A stretch of 64,000 bases of DNA from Climacium dendroides (Eukaryota > Streptophyta > Bryopsida > Hypnales > Climaciaceae). Numbering within the stretch: the first letter of the stretch is position 1; every line of letters begins with the position of its first letter. Below, one piece after another: positions 1 to 13,305 of this stretch. The notes beneath the pieces were generated by a model, which was given only the letters and a program-made list of their open reading frames with translations, did not search any database and was not told the origin of the DNA. The stretch lies in the NCBI GenBank assembly GCA_950106755.1, contig OX467082.1, positions 16,368,001 to 16,432,000 of the forward strand, in the 5' to 3' direction. The position numbers and the translations under genes are program-made.

Positions 1-510
1 GCATACGTCTTAGTAAAAATTGATGAGCTATCGCAGCGAGTTAATTATCATACTAAGTGTTATCCAATCAGAATAGTTTACAATATTTAATGACTTTAGC
101 ATAGTATCCCAGTTTTGTAACATGTGGGATCTCTTGTTGTATTTCGTTTACATTCTTATGAAATAGTGAACGATGAGAGTAACTATCGTGATTGCTTAAA
201 AGGGTTCCTTCGTAGATGGCTCTGTTATTCTCTTATAAACCATAGTTCACTAGGATTTGGTTGAGTTCATGCTGATTTTTGCTGGTTTTGTCAAATTCAT
301 CACCTGTTCAAGTTTCTGAGCTTGAGTTCAATCATTCACATGGCATAAAGGCATGAAACTTGATTGCTTTTTGTATTGTGGTAAGGATGTGGATGTTTCG
401 CTAGCCTGCAGCACTACCTTGGATGCCAACCTACAGTGTCAACATTTCGTTACGTCTTTCAACTTGTCTTGTAGTCACCCAACTCCAATCTCTCATGCTC
501 ATGTTCAGTA
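1..510. other. Gene-free AT-rich stretch
   Basis: I see no recognisable gene here. A short open frame on the plus strand (353-604) has no family resemblance and runs into the MITE that starts at 511, so it is treated as chance. Confidence 0.5.
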
Positions 511-701
511 TACAGGTAGAACCTCTCTTAGTGCATGTTGCCAGGACTTTGCATCAAGAGAGGTTTATGCATTTAGAGAGGTTACAAATACTGTAAACAT
601 ATAATTCAGCTTTCCATCTTGGATCACACGCAAGCCCAACAAACTCTCTTATTGCATATTATGCAATACAAGAGAATGTACTAATAGAGGTTCTACTTGT
701 A
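511..701. mobile_element. Emigrant-like MITE
   Basis: Positions 511-536 and 676-701 are 26-base terminal inverted repeats with three mismatches, beginning TACAGGTAGAACCTCT on the left and TACAAGTAGAACCTCT in reverse complement on the right. If the outer TA is the target duplication, the element proper starts with CAG, as in the pogo-related Emigrant MITEs of plants, whose ends read CAGTAAAACCTCT. It has no coding capacity. The match to Emigrant is from memory of the consensus and needs a database search. Confidence 0.65.
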
Positions 702-2793
702 CTATGTTTTGACAAAATACCAACATTTAGTCACATGATAGGTTGTAGAATACACCAAAAAAATTCCAGTCATTTTTTCTACAACATTGAAATCTACACC
801 ATGACTTTATGTAAGCCTCTATTATTGGTGCCCAATTCTAGTGTGCATTCTTGTCATTCGTGCATTTCTAAAAAAATTGAAAATTAGGTTCATCTTCAAA
901 ATCTCTAAGAGCATCTCCATTCCAAGGTACCAATTTGGTGTTGTAAGTTGGCAAAGTTGTAAATGTTGCTTCTTTTCAAAAAGTGTATATAAGAGTGTTA
1001 TATGTCACTAAATTGTTCATTGAGGTGGCCTATGGCCTTGCCAACACCAATCCAATCTTGTCATGCTTGTCCAGAGGAGAATGGCTCTAAGGTAGGCAAA
1101 CCCAATTCCAATTGGTCCCTAATCCTACCCTATAGAATGACCTCTGACCATATGGTGGTGTAATGTATGTTGTGTTTTGAATGTGATGGGCATCGATGAG
1201 GTCTAGTGGATACTGATTTCAGGGTTCCAAGGGTTAGATTTAGGAGTCTTCATTGTGGCTTTCTCAATAGAGGTGTTTGACAATGGAAATGAGTTGTTTT
1301 GCATGCTTGAAATTGGGTCTCCAAGGTTGTATTTGGAGTATTGGTTGGAAGTTAGGCAGTGACAACAGTGTCATCATCAGCGTCTTGCAGGGGGCGAGAT
1401 AAGGTGCATTATTGATGGTATTGCATTACAACAACATTCTGTTAAGTGTTTCAAAAGTGTCCAACATAGGGACAAAATGAAACAACCATTGTATTTGTCT
1501 AAAAGCGATTTTAGGAACCTATGGCTTCTACCTTTGACCTTCAATCAATCATTTTAAAATCATTTAAAAATTTTTGGACATCCTTACATTAGCCATAAAA
1601 AGGCTATTCCTTCAACTGTTTCCTTTGATTTCTTGGATTCGTCTACATACCCAATACCCTTGAACAAATGGATATGGGTATGCCTACTTTACACCACCAT
1701 CCCTTCATGGTAGAAGTTGTGCCATTCCTCCCAACAATGGAGGGCCTTTGTAGTGTACAATTTTATACTCATGCTAATTTGGTCAACTTTAACTATAGCC
1801 TCAATGGAAAACATGGAGGCTAGTGAGAGGTGTGAAAAGAAGGGGAAGAACTTTAGCGAAAACTTTTAAAGGGTGGTTGTTTCAGAGCATGACTCTTGAG
1901 TGTACTCTCTCATGAAGCAATAAGTGCCTCACCAATTCTTGATGTCATAGTTGAATGGAGTACAACTAGTGGTGGTGCTCTAACATTGAGCCCAAGATGT
2001 CTTCAAAAACATGAACTCTTCGATGACATTTAGATCCTAGTTGGACAAACTTTATAAATCTTTCATATTTAGACATCATAAAGCTTGTACAAATGACCAA
2101 TCAAAGATGAATTTCCAACTTCCTCAAGACAACAAACAACCTCAAAGTTGTACAAAATATCTAATTTTCCCAATGCAAAAACCATTCATTTATATTGTGA
2201 TTCAAGGTACAAATTTTAGCTTGATCAATGCATCTCTTGAAGACTAAGAGAATGACATCAAAAAATTAGATGTTAGATGAATAATGGAGATGCATCTTCA
2301 AGATTCCTTAAAAACCAAAACCCTCAAGTTGGGTCAGACGTTTAAACGCTCAAATTTTCTTTAAGTTAATTTTGTTGATTTGCCATGTACAAAATTCAAC
2401 ATGAAAGTAGATGCCAAGCTTCCGACTTTCCTTCCAACTTGGAATAAAATTGCAACGGCTACAGGGGTTAGATTCCCTAACCTCAGAATCCTAGCTTTTT
2501 AACCGCTAATAGAGGCAGAGTATCTTTGCTTCTTTCGTTCGACTCTTGGCAACAATCAGAATATTGTTATGGGGGAGCTATACAGAATCTAGTCCAATAA
2601 ACACATCGACATACCCAAGGTCTAAGTCACTGCCAGCTCTTGCTGAACTGATATAAATGAGCGAAAAGAAAGAGTAATCCTTTTCGACACCTGCTTTAGA
2701 ATTAGCAGGTGAATTTCTAAACCTAATGTGTAAATGTAAATGTGGTCTGCACATGGCCCCGGGGTAACGCTTTACAAGGGCAAGGGGTGAAAA
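702..2793. other. Gene-free stretch downstream of the FRO gene
   Basis: This is AT-rich DNA with many stops in all frames and no protein family that I recognise. The last hundred bases should hold the 3' UTR and poly(A) site of the minus-strand ferric reductase. I found no repeat copy shared with the rest of the window. Confidence 0.5.
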
Positions 2794-5700
2794 CTAAAGG
2801 TCAAAACTAACAGAATGGTAGCTAAACGCCACTCTGTTCAGGTCGTAGTTGACTGTGTTGAAAGCTCGGCATGTTTCTGCAACGCTGGTCAGAAGACTTT
2901 CGGGACCACAGACTAAAACCCCTGCGTTTGCACCAGGTCTTTGTAGCTTTGCGTAACCATCAAAAAGGTCTGCAAATGCATGACACCATTCAGAAGTCAA
3001 TGACTGCAACACAAACCACCCGCGTATATTGCCTGATCTTTACAATCAACTGACTATTTCTAGGGTTTCTGAAAATTGAGACACTTGCACAGATTACGAC
3101 ACTGACATCTTAATAGGGTAGAAAATAGTAAGAGAGACTATCCCAAAGATACAATTGATGTCTCCATCGAAATAGATCCAGATAGATGAGGGAAAATCTT
3201 ACTTACCTTTCACATTAGGCCTATGTCCAAAATGAGTATTGGATGGATGCACCAGTCGATCTGCACTCTCGTTGGCATACACTGTTCCATCATTATCTGA
3301 AGTAGACAAAAGATGAGTCCTCTCTTCAGCAACCCCTGACGTAGTCTGATGTAATCTCCCCAGGAAGTTCCACAGTGATGCTACAAACCCCCCGAATATC
3401 ACTACTCCCAGAACCACACTGATCACATTAATCAGGCCCTTCACCCACTGTGATATACCTTCACTAGGGTTCCCTTCCTCCGCTTGTTTAAATGGCTGAC
3501 CTATGATAAGATCGATCACGAGGAAAACAATGATATATCCTAGAAATGAAGCAAGGAAACACGCAGTAATCCACAGATTATTTCCAGCACCCGATATACT
3601 TGAGATAGGATGTTTAAAAGCTTCAGCGTTACTCAAACTGGCTAGAATAGGGGATCTCTTGAAGTCGTCTGGTTGATGCAACTCTTGTGTTTCAGGATCA
3701 CGCTCTAAGCTAAGCGCTGAAGTCTCACGGGTAACAAAGGCACGGACTTGGAGGTTTAACTTCAATTTGTAATCAGGACAGATGGAAGATGCGGGTACCA
3801 AATCAAGGAGTTGAAGCTCCTCTGATTTTTGTACTGCCCAAATCAGGTGTACATTCGATGGAAGATTGGGTTGCCCTCGTTGAAATCGCTGAAGCAAGTC
3901 GCGTAGAAGCGCCACAAAAGGCGAGATGCCAATTCCTCCTGCCACCAGTATAAGCGTCTCGTATCTATAGAGCAAACCAATTAATCATCAGTTTCGATCG
4001 ACATGATCCATTATACACCAAGGTTGCATTAAATTTACAGACTTACTGTGTTCCAGAGTTGCACACAGAATGCTCCTGTCAATCAAACTTGCCTTTCAAT
4101 CCCCACTGGCAAGGTCAAGCCAAATTACATTCAAGAAAGCTATCTAGGTATGAGGTACATGCCACCGTGAACAGCAGAATAGGACTAGATAACGAATGAA
4201 CAGGATAATTACCACATTAATTTAGCAATACAATCATCGAATCATCAGAACAAACGATGGTACAATTCAAAACCCTTCGTTAAGGCTTCGAGTTAGATGG
4301 CTTGAAGAAGGCAGAGGCTTTGAACTTACTGAAGATAAAAGTCAGATTCATGACCATATGGACCTTCGACAGCGGCACTAATATTTGAAGGGCATCGCCC
4401 TGTTTTTATGACTGTCGAGACCAGATCTTGTAATTGATGAGTCCATCCTCCGTAGGAAGGTTTTATCAAGACCTTGAGCCAGTAACCTCCATCATAAGGA
4501 CTGGAGGACACACTAAATGGGTGCCATTGTAATTTGGAAACTCCAGGAACATTGAGATATATGTAACTTAATGCATTATATTTTACACCTGCACAGTGCA
4601 ATCTTCGTGTGAGAACTTGGATTTCCAGATTAACAACGTGTTTTACAACTAATCATTTCAATTAATTAATTCCGAATCGTATTTCTATGTTTAAAGAATA
4701 AAGAATCAATTGAGTGAAGTACACTGAGAAGGGTCCGGATAGATGTAAGCTCAACTAACCCTTAGTGATAGTGTTTATCTTCTCTAAACTACCGTAAGAG
4801 TTCCAGACCAGACATTTTCGCACTTGTCTTCAAACAAAGAAACACACAGCATAGCATACACCGATAACACACACCAGGAAGGAAAACAGAAAGAGAAAGA
4901 GGAGGTGCCGATGTACCAGGCGGCTTGGCTAATGTCAGCTCAAAAGTCCCGCAAGGTAGCAACTTGGTTGAAAGAACTCCAACACTACTTCGCGATTGGC
5001 AGAAGCGCAGAAAGCGATCGAAAACAAAGAGAAATATTCCACAGAATGTGATATTGAAGAGCACATCTCCAACATGAAATGCCATAAATAATACAAATAC
5101 CACGTAGAGATGGTGGAACCAGTAGAAAGTTTCAAAGTATTTCTTTCGAACCCATCCAATAGATGTAATCCACATTGTAATGCCAGCCGACAATGCTATA
5201 ACTCCAGCAAAATTGGCAACCTTGTGGGGTGCCCAATCAAATATCTGCGGACATCCAGCACATTAAAGTAAGAGATTGATAGAATACCTTTATATTTCAG
5301 TTAAGAGATACACTTGGTATGACCAGACTTGCCCAGAGTGATAAGTTGAGCCAAAATGAAATGCTTTGAACAAATGCACACTAACATGGTTATCAATGAA
5401 AATTTAGATTGTTTCAAGAATTACTCCGTGTTAGAAATCATAGGGAGATTGATTATAAGGAAGGCAAGATAAGCACAACACAATTCGTGGACAGGACACC
5501 CTAACAGTCGCTTGCTTGTACCTACTTGCAAGGTGCGATGTACCTAAGTCACTATCTACGTTATTTAGATTTAGAATACAAATTCTCACCCTTCAACATA
5601 TTCAGTGAAGTAAATGAGGATGTCTTTCCAAAATTGCAATTGACCTATCTAATTGTCATTTCCACATTGCACAATTATTCATAAATGATAACCCAAAATG

Positions 5701-8635
5701 AGTGAAAAAATTTAATTTTCTGAAAAAACTGCTAATATCTGAAGAAAAGCATATTATTAGAACTTACTTTGATCAGACGGTCTTCGGAATACCATGCAAT
5801 GATGTAGGAGAAGCCATGGAGAGTGAATAAGGTCATCATGAAGTGACCCAACCACATATGGTACTTGACTGCATGCTCAAATGGAATGTCTATGGCCCGA
5901 AGGAGAACAGATCCCCGAGAAACAGGTAGGAATAATAAATTCAAACATACTACGCCAATGAAACCAAAATGCAACCCAATTTTCTTCAGCTCCTTACCCC
6001 ATCTGTCATAGAAAATTCAAAGACAACCAGATCCAAAATTTGAAACTTCCGCTGATCTTCTACACACTATTTGCTTGTCAAGATCACACTAATCCGCAGT
6101 ATAAGAACAGGGACACTCAGCAACCCATGAATTTCAATATTAGAGATATGGGACTTACATCGTCTCGAAGGGTTTCAACTTCATGGTCTCAAAAGCATTT
6201 AAATCCCGAATCAAATAGTTTGCCATCATCCAACAAAACATGAGCAGGAACAAAACGATCCAAAGCATCTCAGCAGCAGTCACAATGCCCATCCGACCTC
6301 CTGTGACAACAGGAAGTTTTTGCCAGCTAGCTCTACCTTTCACCTTCTGCTTGCTGCACATCCACGTATGACCCACAACTTTTTAATCTGAAACGATAAT
6401 CAATCAATCCGAAATTAACATACGAGACGAGACTAAGAAGGTAACACAGTCGATAGCCTCACGATTGATAAAGATACTCACGGACTGGGAAAGCAATCTC
6501 AATAGCATATCATAGTATATCATTCTATGGAAAATTTAACCTTACGTGAAAGCTGACGTTCGAGAGGAGACCTCCAGACTAATGATCGCTAAAAGTGTGA
6601 GTACAAGCAACGGTGCAGCAAAAAGTAGGAGCATGCCTCCTACAAGGAACGAATTTACAAGATATCACGATATCAGAACATTTTATAAGGATGGGATGGA
6701 TGGCCTACGTAACCAGGAGCTAAGGAGTCTGCAGTCGACTACTTTAGCTCCTGATTACATTGGCAATGATTTACATTGTAAAACAGGTCAGGAAGAGACT
6801 ACTTTAACTCCTGACTAACAAATCAATTTTCACAACTCAAACCAAAGTGCGTGAACCAATTTATATGTGCACGAAGGAGCATATGAGCAATCAACCATGT
6901 CTCCTAATTCACTGGTAGTTGAAGAAGAGGAAAATATGCACAAGGGAATGCTTACCACCCAAACCAAACGGTGTGTCCGCCATCTTCAGTAAGAGATTCT
7001 TCTTCCAAGTCTGCAAAGTATCAACTGGGAAAGCTGCAAGAACAGCCACATAGCATCCAAAGAACAAGCACATGGACAAAGGAAGTCCCCATTTCGCGAC
7101 AGTCGAGATCCATCCCAACTCGAGGCTCCTATTTTTGCTGTTTTCGTCCTCAGTACCGACACTGGATTGCGTACCAAACTCCTTCGCCATTTTCGCGGGC
7201 TTCCGGTCCCAAGCTGCAACCAAGGGTAATTCAATGCTCCCAGTCTCAGCTTCGCAGCCTGTGGAAAAGGTGGGGTAACCAGAATGCATCCTTCAAATTC
7301 TAGACAGAACATCTAAAACAGTTACTACCATAGAGGGCGCTCTCTTTCGACAAGTTCAGTGCGAAAATGAAATTTCATGGAGAGAAACATAGGATTATTC
7401 AAAAGCTAAAGCCAACGGGAGGCGAATATGTGGCAAATAATTCCGATCATAATTACTTTATGACAAAATAAAGAGCCATTATGACATTGATATTAGAAAA
7501 AATTTGGAATTCATCTAAACTCTAAAGGGAAATTGGACTACCGGGGAAGTCGAAGGTCTAAAATAGGTGCGTGCTTTTTTAATGAGTTGCAACACAAGAG
7601 TTTGGGGATAGTTTGTTGGACAGAATAGGAGGTCTAAGAGTTCAGACTTATGCTCCAAAAATGGACGAAATTTGGGCAATGCAATTTGATAGTACAATAT
7701 TCAGGGGCCGAAAATTGCACATGGACAATCCTGAAAACAAAAAACAACTCCCTGTGCCTCAAATCGTGAAGGTGATAATCCCAATTGATCATCAGTCATA
7801 TCTATGTCTATGACTTACAACCTGACTCGACTGAAACCTTGAAACGACACTTTGGGACTCAAAATCAAGATTTGGAAACAATCGATAGTCACATTGCTAA
7901 AAATTATATAACTCTCAACACCTCCTATTAGTTATAATGCTTGTCATCCATCTCTCTATATCCGTCACTCGCAATCTATGACTTGATTGAAGCCTTGATT
8001 CTTGTCTTAGGTTACAAAAATCTCACAGCAACTCAAACGCAACCCCATCACTACTCATCTGATTCAATCTCCACAGTTGCTACATTGCCAGAACACGAAT
8101 TCAATCCGACTCCCAACAGCAGCTTCAGAACCAACACAAGCAAAGGAGAATCTACGCAGTGTTAGCTCAACCTGGGGGACGCTTTCGAATTGGAACCAGC
8201 ATTACATCATCCCAGCTCTGCTTGATGTTAAACCCTTCAATGCAGAGCAATTCCAAATTCTATGGTGGAGACCCTACGAGAACTCTAGAACTTTCAATTT
8301 GATAAATCATACCTAATTGCACGAGCATTCAAATCACTTGACGTAAACCAGAACACGTTGACCTCTACTGCGTCTTCTCTTTTCACCAAAAAACACTCAA
8401 CAATGTTTGGACCCAGACATCAAGTTACAGACATAGTACGTGAATTCTAAATTTGCCTGATTCCAATTAAACCCTAAACCCGACGGAGGATTGGATTATG
8501 GAAGTACGTACCTGATGCGCGATTCTTGAGCTCCCTGTCGAACGGGATAATCCGGGTGGTTTGGACTCGCGGCGGCTCCGCGAAGCCCTGCGATTGTTGC
8601 TGAGGAAAGACGGCATCGCGCTTGATTAAGCCCAT
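2794..8635 (-). CDS. FRO: Ferric-chelate reductase (FRO family), 9 exons, 844 aa
   Basis: Membrane flavocytochrome that passes electrons from NAD(P)H through FAD and two haems to ferric chelates. Exons in transcript order are 8512-8635, 6956-7258, 6546-6639, 6159-6353, 5768-6002, 4917-5244, 4330-4588, 3207-3964 and 2794-3032. All phases fit, and the chain ends at a TAG. Visible features are an early membrane segment (about residues 80-100), a ferric reductase core with likely haem ligands H287, H301, H361 or H362, and H374, the FAD motif HPFS (449-452), the nucleotide motif GGIGIS (522-527), two late membrane helices, and CGP (807-809) before an aromatic-rich C terminus. The start at 8635 sits in a good Kozak context (CAGCCATGG) and joins exon 2 in phase. 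An ATG at 7289 lies inside intron 1. The protein is about 100 residues longer than typical FROs. Which membrane it occupies cannot be read from the sequence. Confidence 0.93.
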
Positions 8636-9060
8636 GGCTGATCACTTGTGGTCGTAGGAGACGGGCGATCATGGCGATCGGTGGCAAGCGCACGGCAACT
8701 GAGGGAGCGAGAGTTGGGAGAGTGTGGCAGAGTGTGGGAAGCGCGGGGAGGAAGACGAGCGAAGCATGGAATTCGTAAGCTTGTACTCGTTTGTGTTTGT
8801 TCCGTCCGTCCGTTTCGGAAGGGTTTTTTTCGTTCGTTCACTTTCATCTGTGGCTTGTATGGATCTTTTTTTTTTCTTTTTTCTTTTTCTTTTCCTTTTT
8901 CTTTTACACGATGAGTGGAATGTCCACGTCGGGTCCCTTTTCACATTAAGTGGGTATGTTCGCACTAGGTCATGTTTGCAATGTGGATCTAAATTTATTC
9001 CTAAGACCCTCAACAACAATATTCTTCAATCCCTCATTTTAGTAACGAATAATGGTTAAA
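8636..9060 (-). promoter_or_regulatory. FRO upstream region
   Basis: This is the DNA immediately 5' of the ferric reductase start. It contains a pyrimidine tract on the plus strand at about 8866-8906, which is a purine tract in the gene's orientation. I see no clear TATA box. Open frames across it in several phases are GC-driven shadows. Confidence 0.4.
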
Positions 9061-9091
9061 TCATCACAAAAATCCCCCAATTTAATTTAAT

Positions 9092-9650
9092 TTAATCCCT
9101 AAAGGTTTTTAACTATGTTTTCACCAAAAACACTCCAAAATTGTCATTTCTATACAAATATCAAATTTTAGGGGAAAAAAATTGGATATATATATATATA
9201 ATCTTCTAGTACATCGGTTTGAGAAATGTGGAAAATTTTCAAAAATTTCCACCATATAGATTGGAGAATATTAACGTTTAAAGTGACAGAAATCCTTTTT
9301 TGACCTTGCAAAAACCCAAGCAACTACACTTCACAAGGTCAAATCATTATAAAAGAATATCCAAAATGCTTATAATTTTTTAGATTCATTCTCCAAGGCA
9401 AGTTGAATACATGCTTGAAAATTTTCAGATCATTTGGAATTGTACAAAATATTGTAGAAAAAAATATTAATCTGAAAGATGCAGAAAATGATTCAAAATA
9501 CTAAATTGTTAACAATTTATTTATGAAATTGAAAAATGCCAATCACAAATTTGTGCAAAAATTTCCTCAAGCACATGTTGTGTGAAAATTTCAAAAAAAT
9601 AAAATAAGAACTTATTGTCAAATAACCCAATTTAGGGCTCTGAAGATTAA
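9092..9650. mobile_element. TTAA-bounded element, internally deleted copy
   Basis: It starts TTAATCCCTAAAGG and ends GGGCTCTGAAGATTAA. The interior matches the copy at 33351-34299 (shared stretches such as ATGTTTTCACCAAAAAC and TTCACCATATAGATTG), but it is 559 bp against about 950 bp. It has no open frame. The assignment rests on the shared interior; the right end is more diverged than in other copies. Confidence 0.55.
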
Positions 9651-10466
9651 AAATTATCTTCCTACTCAATTTCTTAGGTCAATGGTATAATACTATAATT
9701 CTGAGTAGACTTCATAAGCTATCATTTGGTTAATTTGTTCCATTCACTAGTTCATTTGTTTTATTCACTAGTTTATTCATTCGCAAGGACACCCACTAAT
9801 AGAAGGTGCCATAACAATATAATATAGTGGAGACTAAACTTTTGGATTTTCATAATGTTTGCGTGCATCACCTTGACATCACACATCACCCACATCACCT
9901 TGAATAGTAAAATTTTAGGTTTCCAAGGGAGGGGCTAAATTTTGAGAATTCTTTTTGTTGGTCTTTCCAAGTTGTATCCCCTTATTTCCTCCTAGCATTT
10001 CTCATAGGCATGGTAAAGGTGCTTTGAAGATTTTTTTCAAAGTTTTCTTTCTTGACATGCCACATGTGTTAACTATAATTTCAATCATTTACTTCAATGC
10101 AATTTTCAATTTCTAAAGTGTACTAATAATAAAGATTATTTTCACTTTTGCACATTAGGAGATGCCCTAAAAGCAATCTTTTGCAAGAATGAGGCCAATT
10201 AGGGATTCATTCTCTAGAAAAGTATATCTTAAATTAACTCTTAATCCCTGAGCGCCCTAGCAACCCAAATCTGGCTTGTCCAATATGACTATTATAATCT
10301 TTTGAGTGGTATGGTTAAAGGACATATACTTTTCCTCACACTTCTGGGTCTCTCTTTACTACCAATTGGTATGGTTGAATTATGTGTATTTCTTACTAGG
10401 AGAAAGTTTGAATGGAATGAATTTGCAAAGGTTTGGATTTCATTGAATTTTCTTTGGGTGCTCAGG
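9651..10466. other. Gene-free stretch
   Basis: AT-rich intergenic DNA with no recognised gene or repeat boundary. Confidence 0.45.
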
Positions 10467-11335
10467 GGTTAAATGTTGAGGCGGACATTTGGTATCCAAT
10501 GGATGATAGACAATCTTTTAGTGTAGGATAGAAGTGCAACTATTCATTCTCGAAATATTGTGTAAAAAGAAAAGATCTTCTAAAGTACTTTAGCTTCCAA
10601 TGAATGCTATTGGTTCTTTTTAGACTAATGATTCTTAGGGTATCAAAATGGATGACTTCTACGGTCACCAATTCATTGTTTAAGGGTTAACCTATAAATG
10701 ATGTTGCGGCCATTTTTTGGTCGATGAATGATAGAGAATCTTTGAGTATAAGGCAAAAGTACAATTATTCATCCTCAAAATTTTGTATAAAAAGGGGAGG
10801 TCTTGTATAGTAGTTTGTCAACTATCATACAGTACCCAAATAGATGATGATTTCTATGGTGACAAGCCCATTGTTTAAGGGTTAACCCATATACAACGTG
10901 GAGGACGTTTTTTGGTCAATGGATGACAAAGAATCTCTCCATGTAGAACAAAAGTGCAACTATTCATTCTCCCAATTTTGTGTCAAAAAGGAAGATCTTC
11001 TATAGTAGTTTGTCTTCCAATGAGTGTTTTTGCAATTTTTTAAGCCAACAACTCACACAATATCCAAATAGATGATTTCCACAATGATTGGCTTGTTGTT
11101 TAACCCTTAAAGGACAATGGGGTGACTTTGGAAATCATTAGTTTTCATGATCATGTGAATCATTGGCTTAAAAAACTGCAAAAGCACTCATTGGAAGTCA
11201 AAGTATTGTAGAAGATCTATTCTTTTCACACAAAATTGGGAGGATGAATAATTGCACTTCCGTCCTACATTGAGAGATTTTCTATCATCCATCAGACACC
11301 AAAGGTTTGCCTAATGTCCACCTCAACGTTTAAGG
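10467..11335. repeat. Direct and inverted repeat array (about 200 bp units)
   Basis: Three diverged direct copies begin near 10467, 10687 and 10874. Each holds a run such as CAATGGATGAYAGA, an AGTGCAACTATTCATTCTC-type core, and ATCTTCTATAGTAGTTTGTC. A fourth copy lies inverted at about 11107-11335. The third and fourth units could therefore fold into a hairpin with arms of roughly 200 bases. Each junction carries a TTAACCC-type motif, which links the array to the TTAA element family. It is non-coding. Confidence 0.7.
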
Positions 11336-11339
11336 ATTA

Positions 11340-13230
11340 CATTAGGAAAGTACCCCTATTGCAATAGTATTGCATCAATATTGACACAACTTTCATACTA
11401 GGTAGTATTGATGCAGTACAAAATGTATAACTTACTACTATTTAGTACTGGAAAATTAAGTATTTTTGCAGTATTGATGCAATACACAATGTGTACGCAT
11501 TCAATACCATGAAATTAGGTGTTGTTGCAATATTGCAACAATTATAATTGTTTTAGTACTGATTAGATGAAGCGTGTTGCAATAATATTGGTAACTAAGA
11601 TTTGTCTCAAAGATATATTGCAAATATTTAGTATGAAGTAACAATTTTGTATTGAAACAATCTTGTGAAAGTACAAAAAGATCACTAATTCTAATCCTTT
11701 TTTTTCTTTTTTTTTCACACAAATAAAACGGAATTTTATAGCAAGAAGTAGAAATACAAAATTTGCTAAGGTAGGTACACCTAAAATTGTGCCATGCCTT
11801 AAACCACCCCCTAGAATTAGCCCAAGAATGGTGTGAATACATTAATGCAATTTTTGAAAGAAGCTTTGGCAATTTAGGTACATGTCAAAGGCTTCAAAGC
11901 TCACATAACTGAGCATTCACATCTTTGACGAACCATTCTGTTGTTTGTTGGTTTGTAAGCTCGTTTATTTTTCTCTATAATAATAGTGTGATTTCACCTC
12001 CATTTCTTTCAATTTTGATACCTTGGGAGGGAGAGTTTTTGAATGCAACCACTTCATTTTTAGATGGCATATGTGTTGTTTTAAGTATTCTAGTTTCAAA
12101 ATTTTGTACCCCTATTGTGGTCTTAGATTAGTCAGAATCTAAAAATTGATTGTCCACCTCTTTGTTTTCTACACATATTTTCATTGTCTTGTATTCACTA
12201 TTTAGTACTTATATTATCAATTATCCACAGCCCAATTGGTGGCGGTTTGCGGTGTACCTACCTTAGGTATATGTGATTTAATAGGGGGATGGATAATTCT
12301 AATTCTTTAAGGTAAGATGAATGGAGTTTGGCGAGCTCCTTCAAACACAATTACCCGATTTGCATGCTTGGCCAAGTGTCACGGCACTAAGGGCTGTTGT
12401 GGAATTGCCAAGCAAATAGTGCTAGCTCTCCCAATTCCCCCTACACTTATATAGCTCACCATGCCACACATGGTTGACCTTTTAATGCCCAAGGCCTTTT
12501 TTGAGCTTCTAGAAATTTGTTCTAAATTGAACAAAAATTGAACAAAAAGACAACATTTTAATAAGTTGTAATTTCCTATGTAATCTCTAACATATCTAGT
12601 TTGAATTTGTATAGTTACAATTCCAAAAAAAATTAATACACAACAATACCACCCATGGATTGAAAGATTACAATGTTTGATCATGAGTGAGTGAGTTCAA
12701 ACTACAAAAGTGATTTGAAGTCTTTTAATCCTCTTTCTACATGTCAAATTTTAAAAGTTGATCACCAAAAAATGTGAGGATAAAGGGCCTAACATGCATA
12801 AACCCAATGAATTTATGACTTCTCAAAAAGTCTACTCTACAATTTTTTTATATGAATTTTTAACGTGATTTTTTTCTCTAAGATCTAGTGTATTTGAGGC
12901 TCATTTCCAAGAGCCCTCAACACTATGAAAAGTCAAGATTGCAATGGACACCCTTGCACAAAATCTTGAATAGGAAAATCATAATCAATCATTTCCAAAA
13001 TCGGACCTTTGATGTTAAAACAAGACTCAAAAAAAAATTCAAAAATATAAATTGCTAAAAATAGCAACTTGATTAGGTTTTATTTAACTCCAAAGTATCA
13101 ATTGTCCACACCAAAATTTGGTGCCTCGGACAATTAGGGGTTAAATTGCTCCCCCCAAAACCCTGCCGGACCAGAGGTTAAGCCTTGCTGGTAACAGGTT
13201 TCAACCACGGTCACCTCAAAACCAAACCGC
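11340..13230. other. Repeat-like stretch rich in TATTGCAA motifs
   Basis: From 11340 to about 11600 there are many variants of GTATTGCATCAATATTG and TATTGCAACA. Similar motifs return at 14980-15200 in the other orientation, suggesting subterminal repeats of one large element (about 11340-15225). I cannot define exact ends or a target duplication. The remainder is AT-rich and without genes. Confidence 0.35.
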
Positions 13231-13305
13231 GGTTAGGCCAACCCAAGAATGAGAGGCAGGCCAAGCATTTTTTTTTCTGACCATTTTTTATTGCTTCTTG
13301 AATCT

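Noticed and set aside
353..604. 83-codon plus-strand frame
   Set aside because: It extends into the Emigrant-like MITE and has no similarity to known proteins.
6909..7289. FRO start at the ATG at 7289
   Set aside because: This ATG lies upstream of a strong acceptor (TTTTCCACAG at 7259-7260) and is better explained as intron sequence.
8496..8693. Minus-strand frame resembling a mitochondrial presequence (MIARLLRPQVISHG...)
   Set aside because: It overlaps the FRO first exon in another frame and its phase at the donor does not fit any downstream exon, whereas the overlapping frame from 8635 joins FRO exon 2 perfectly.
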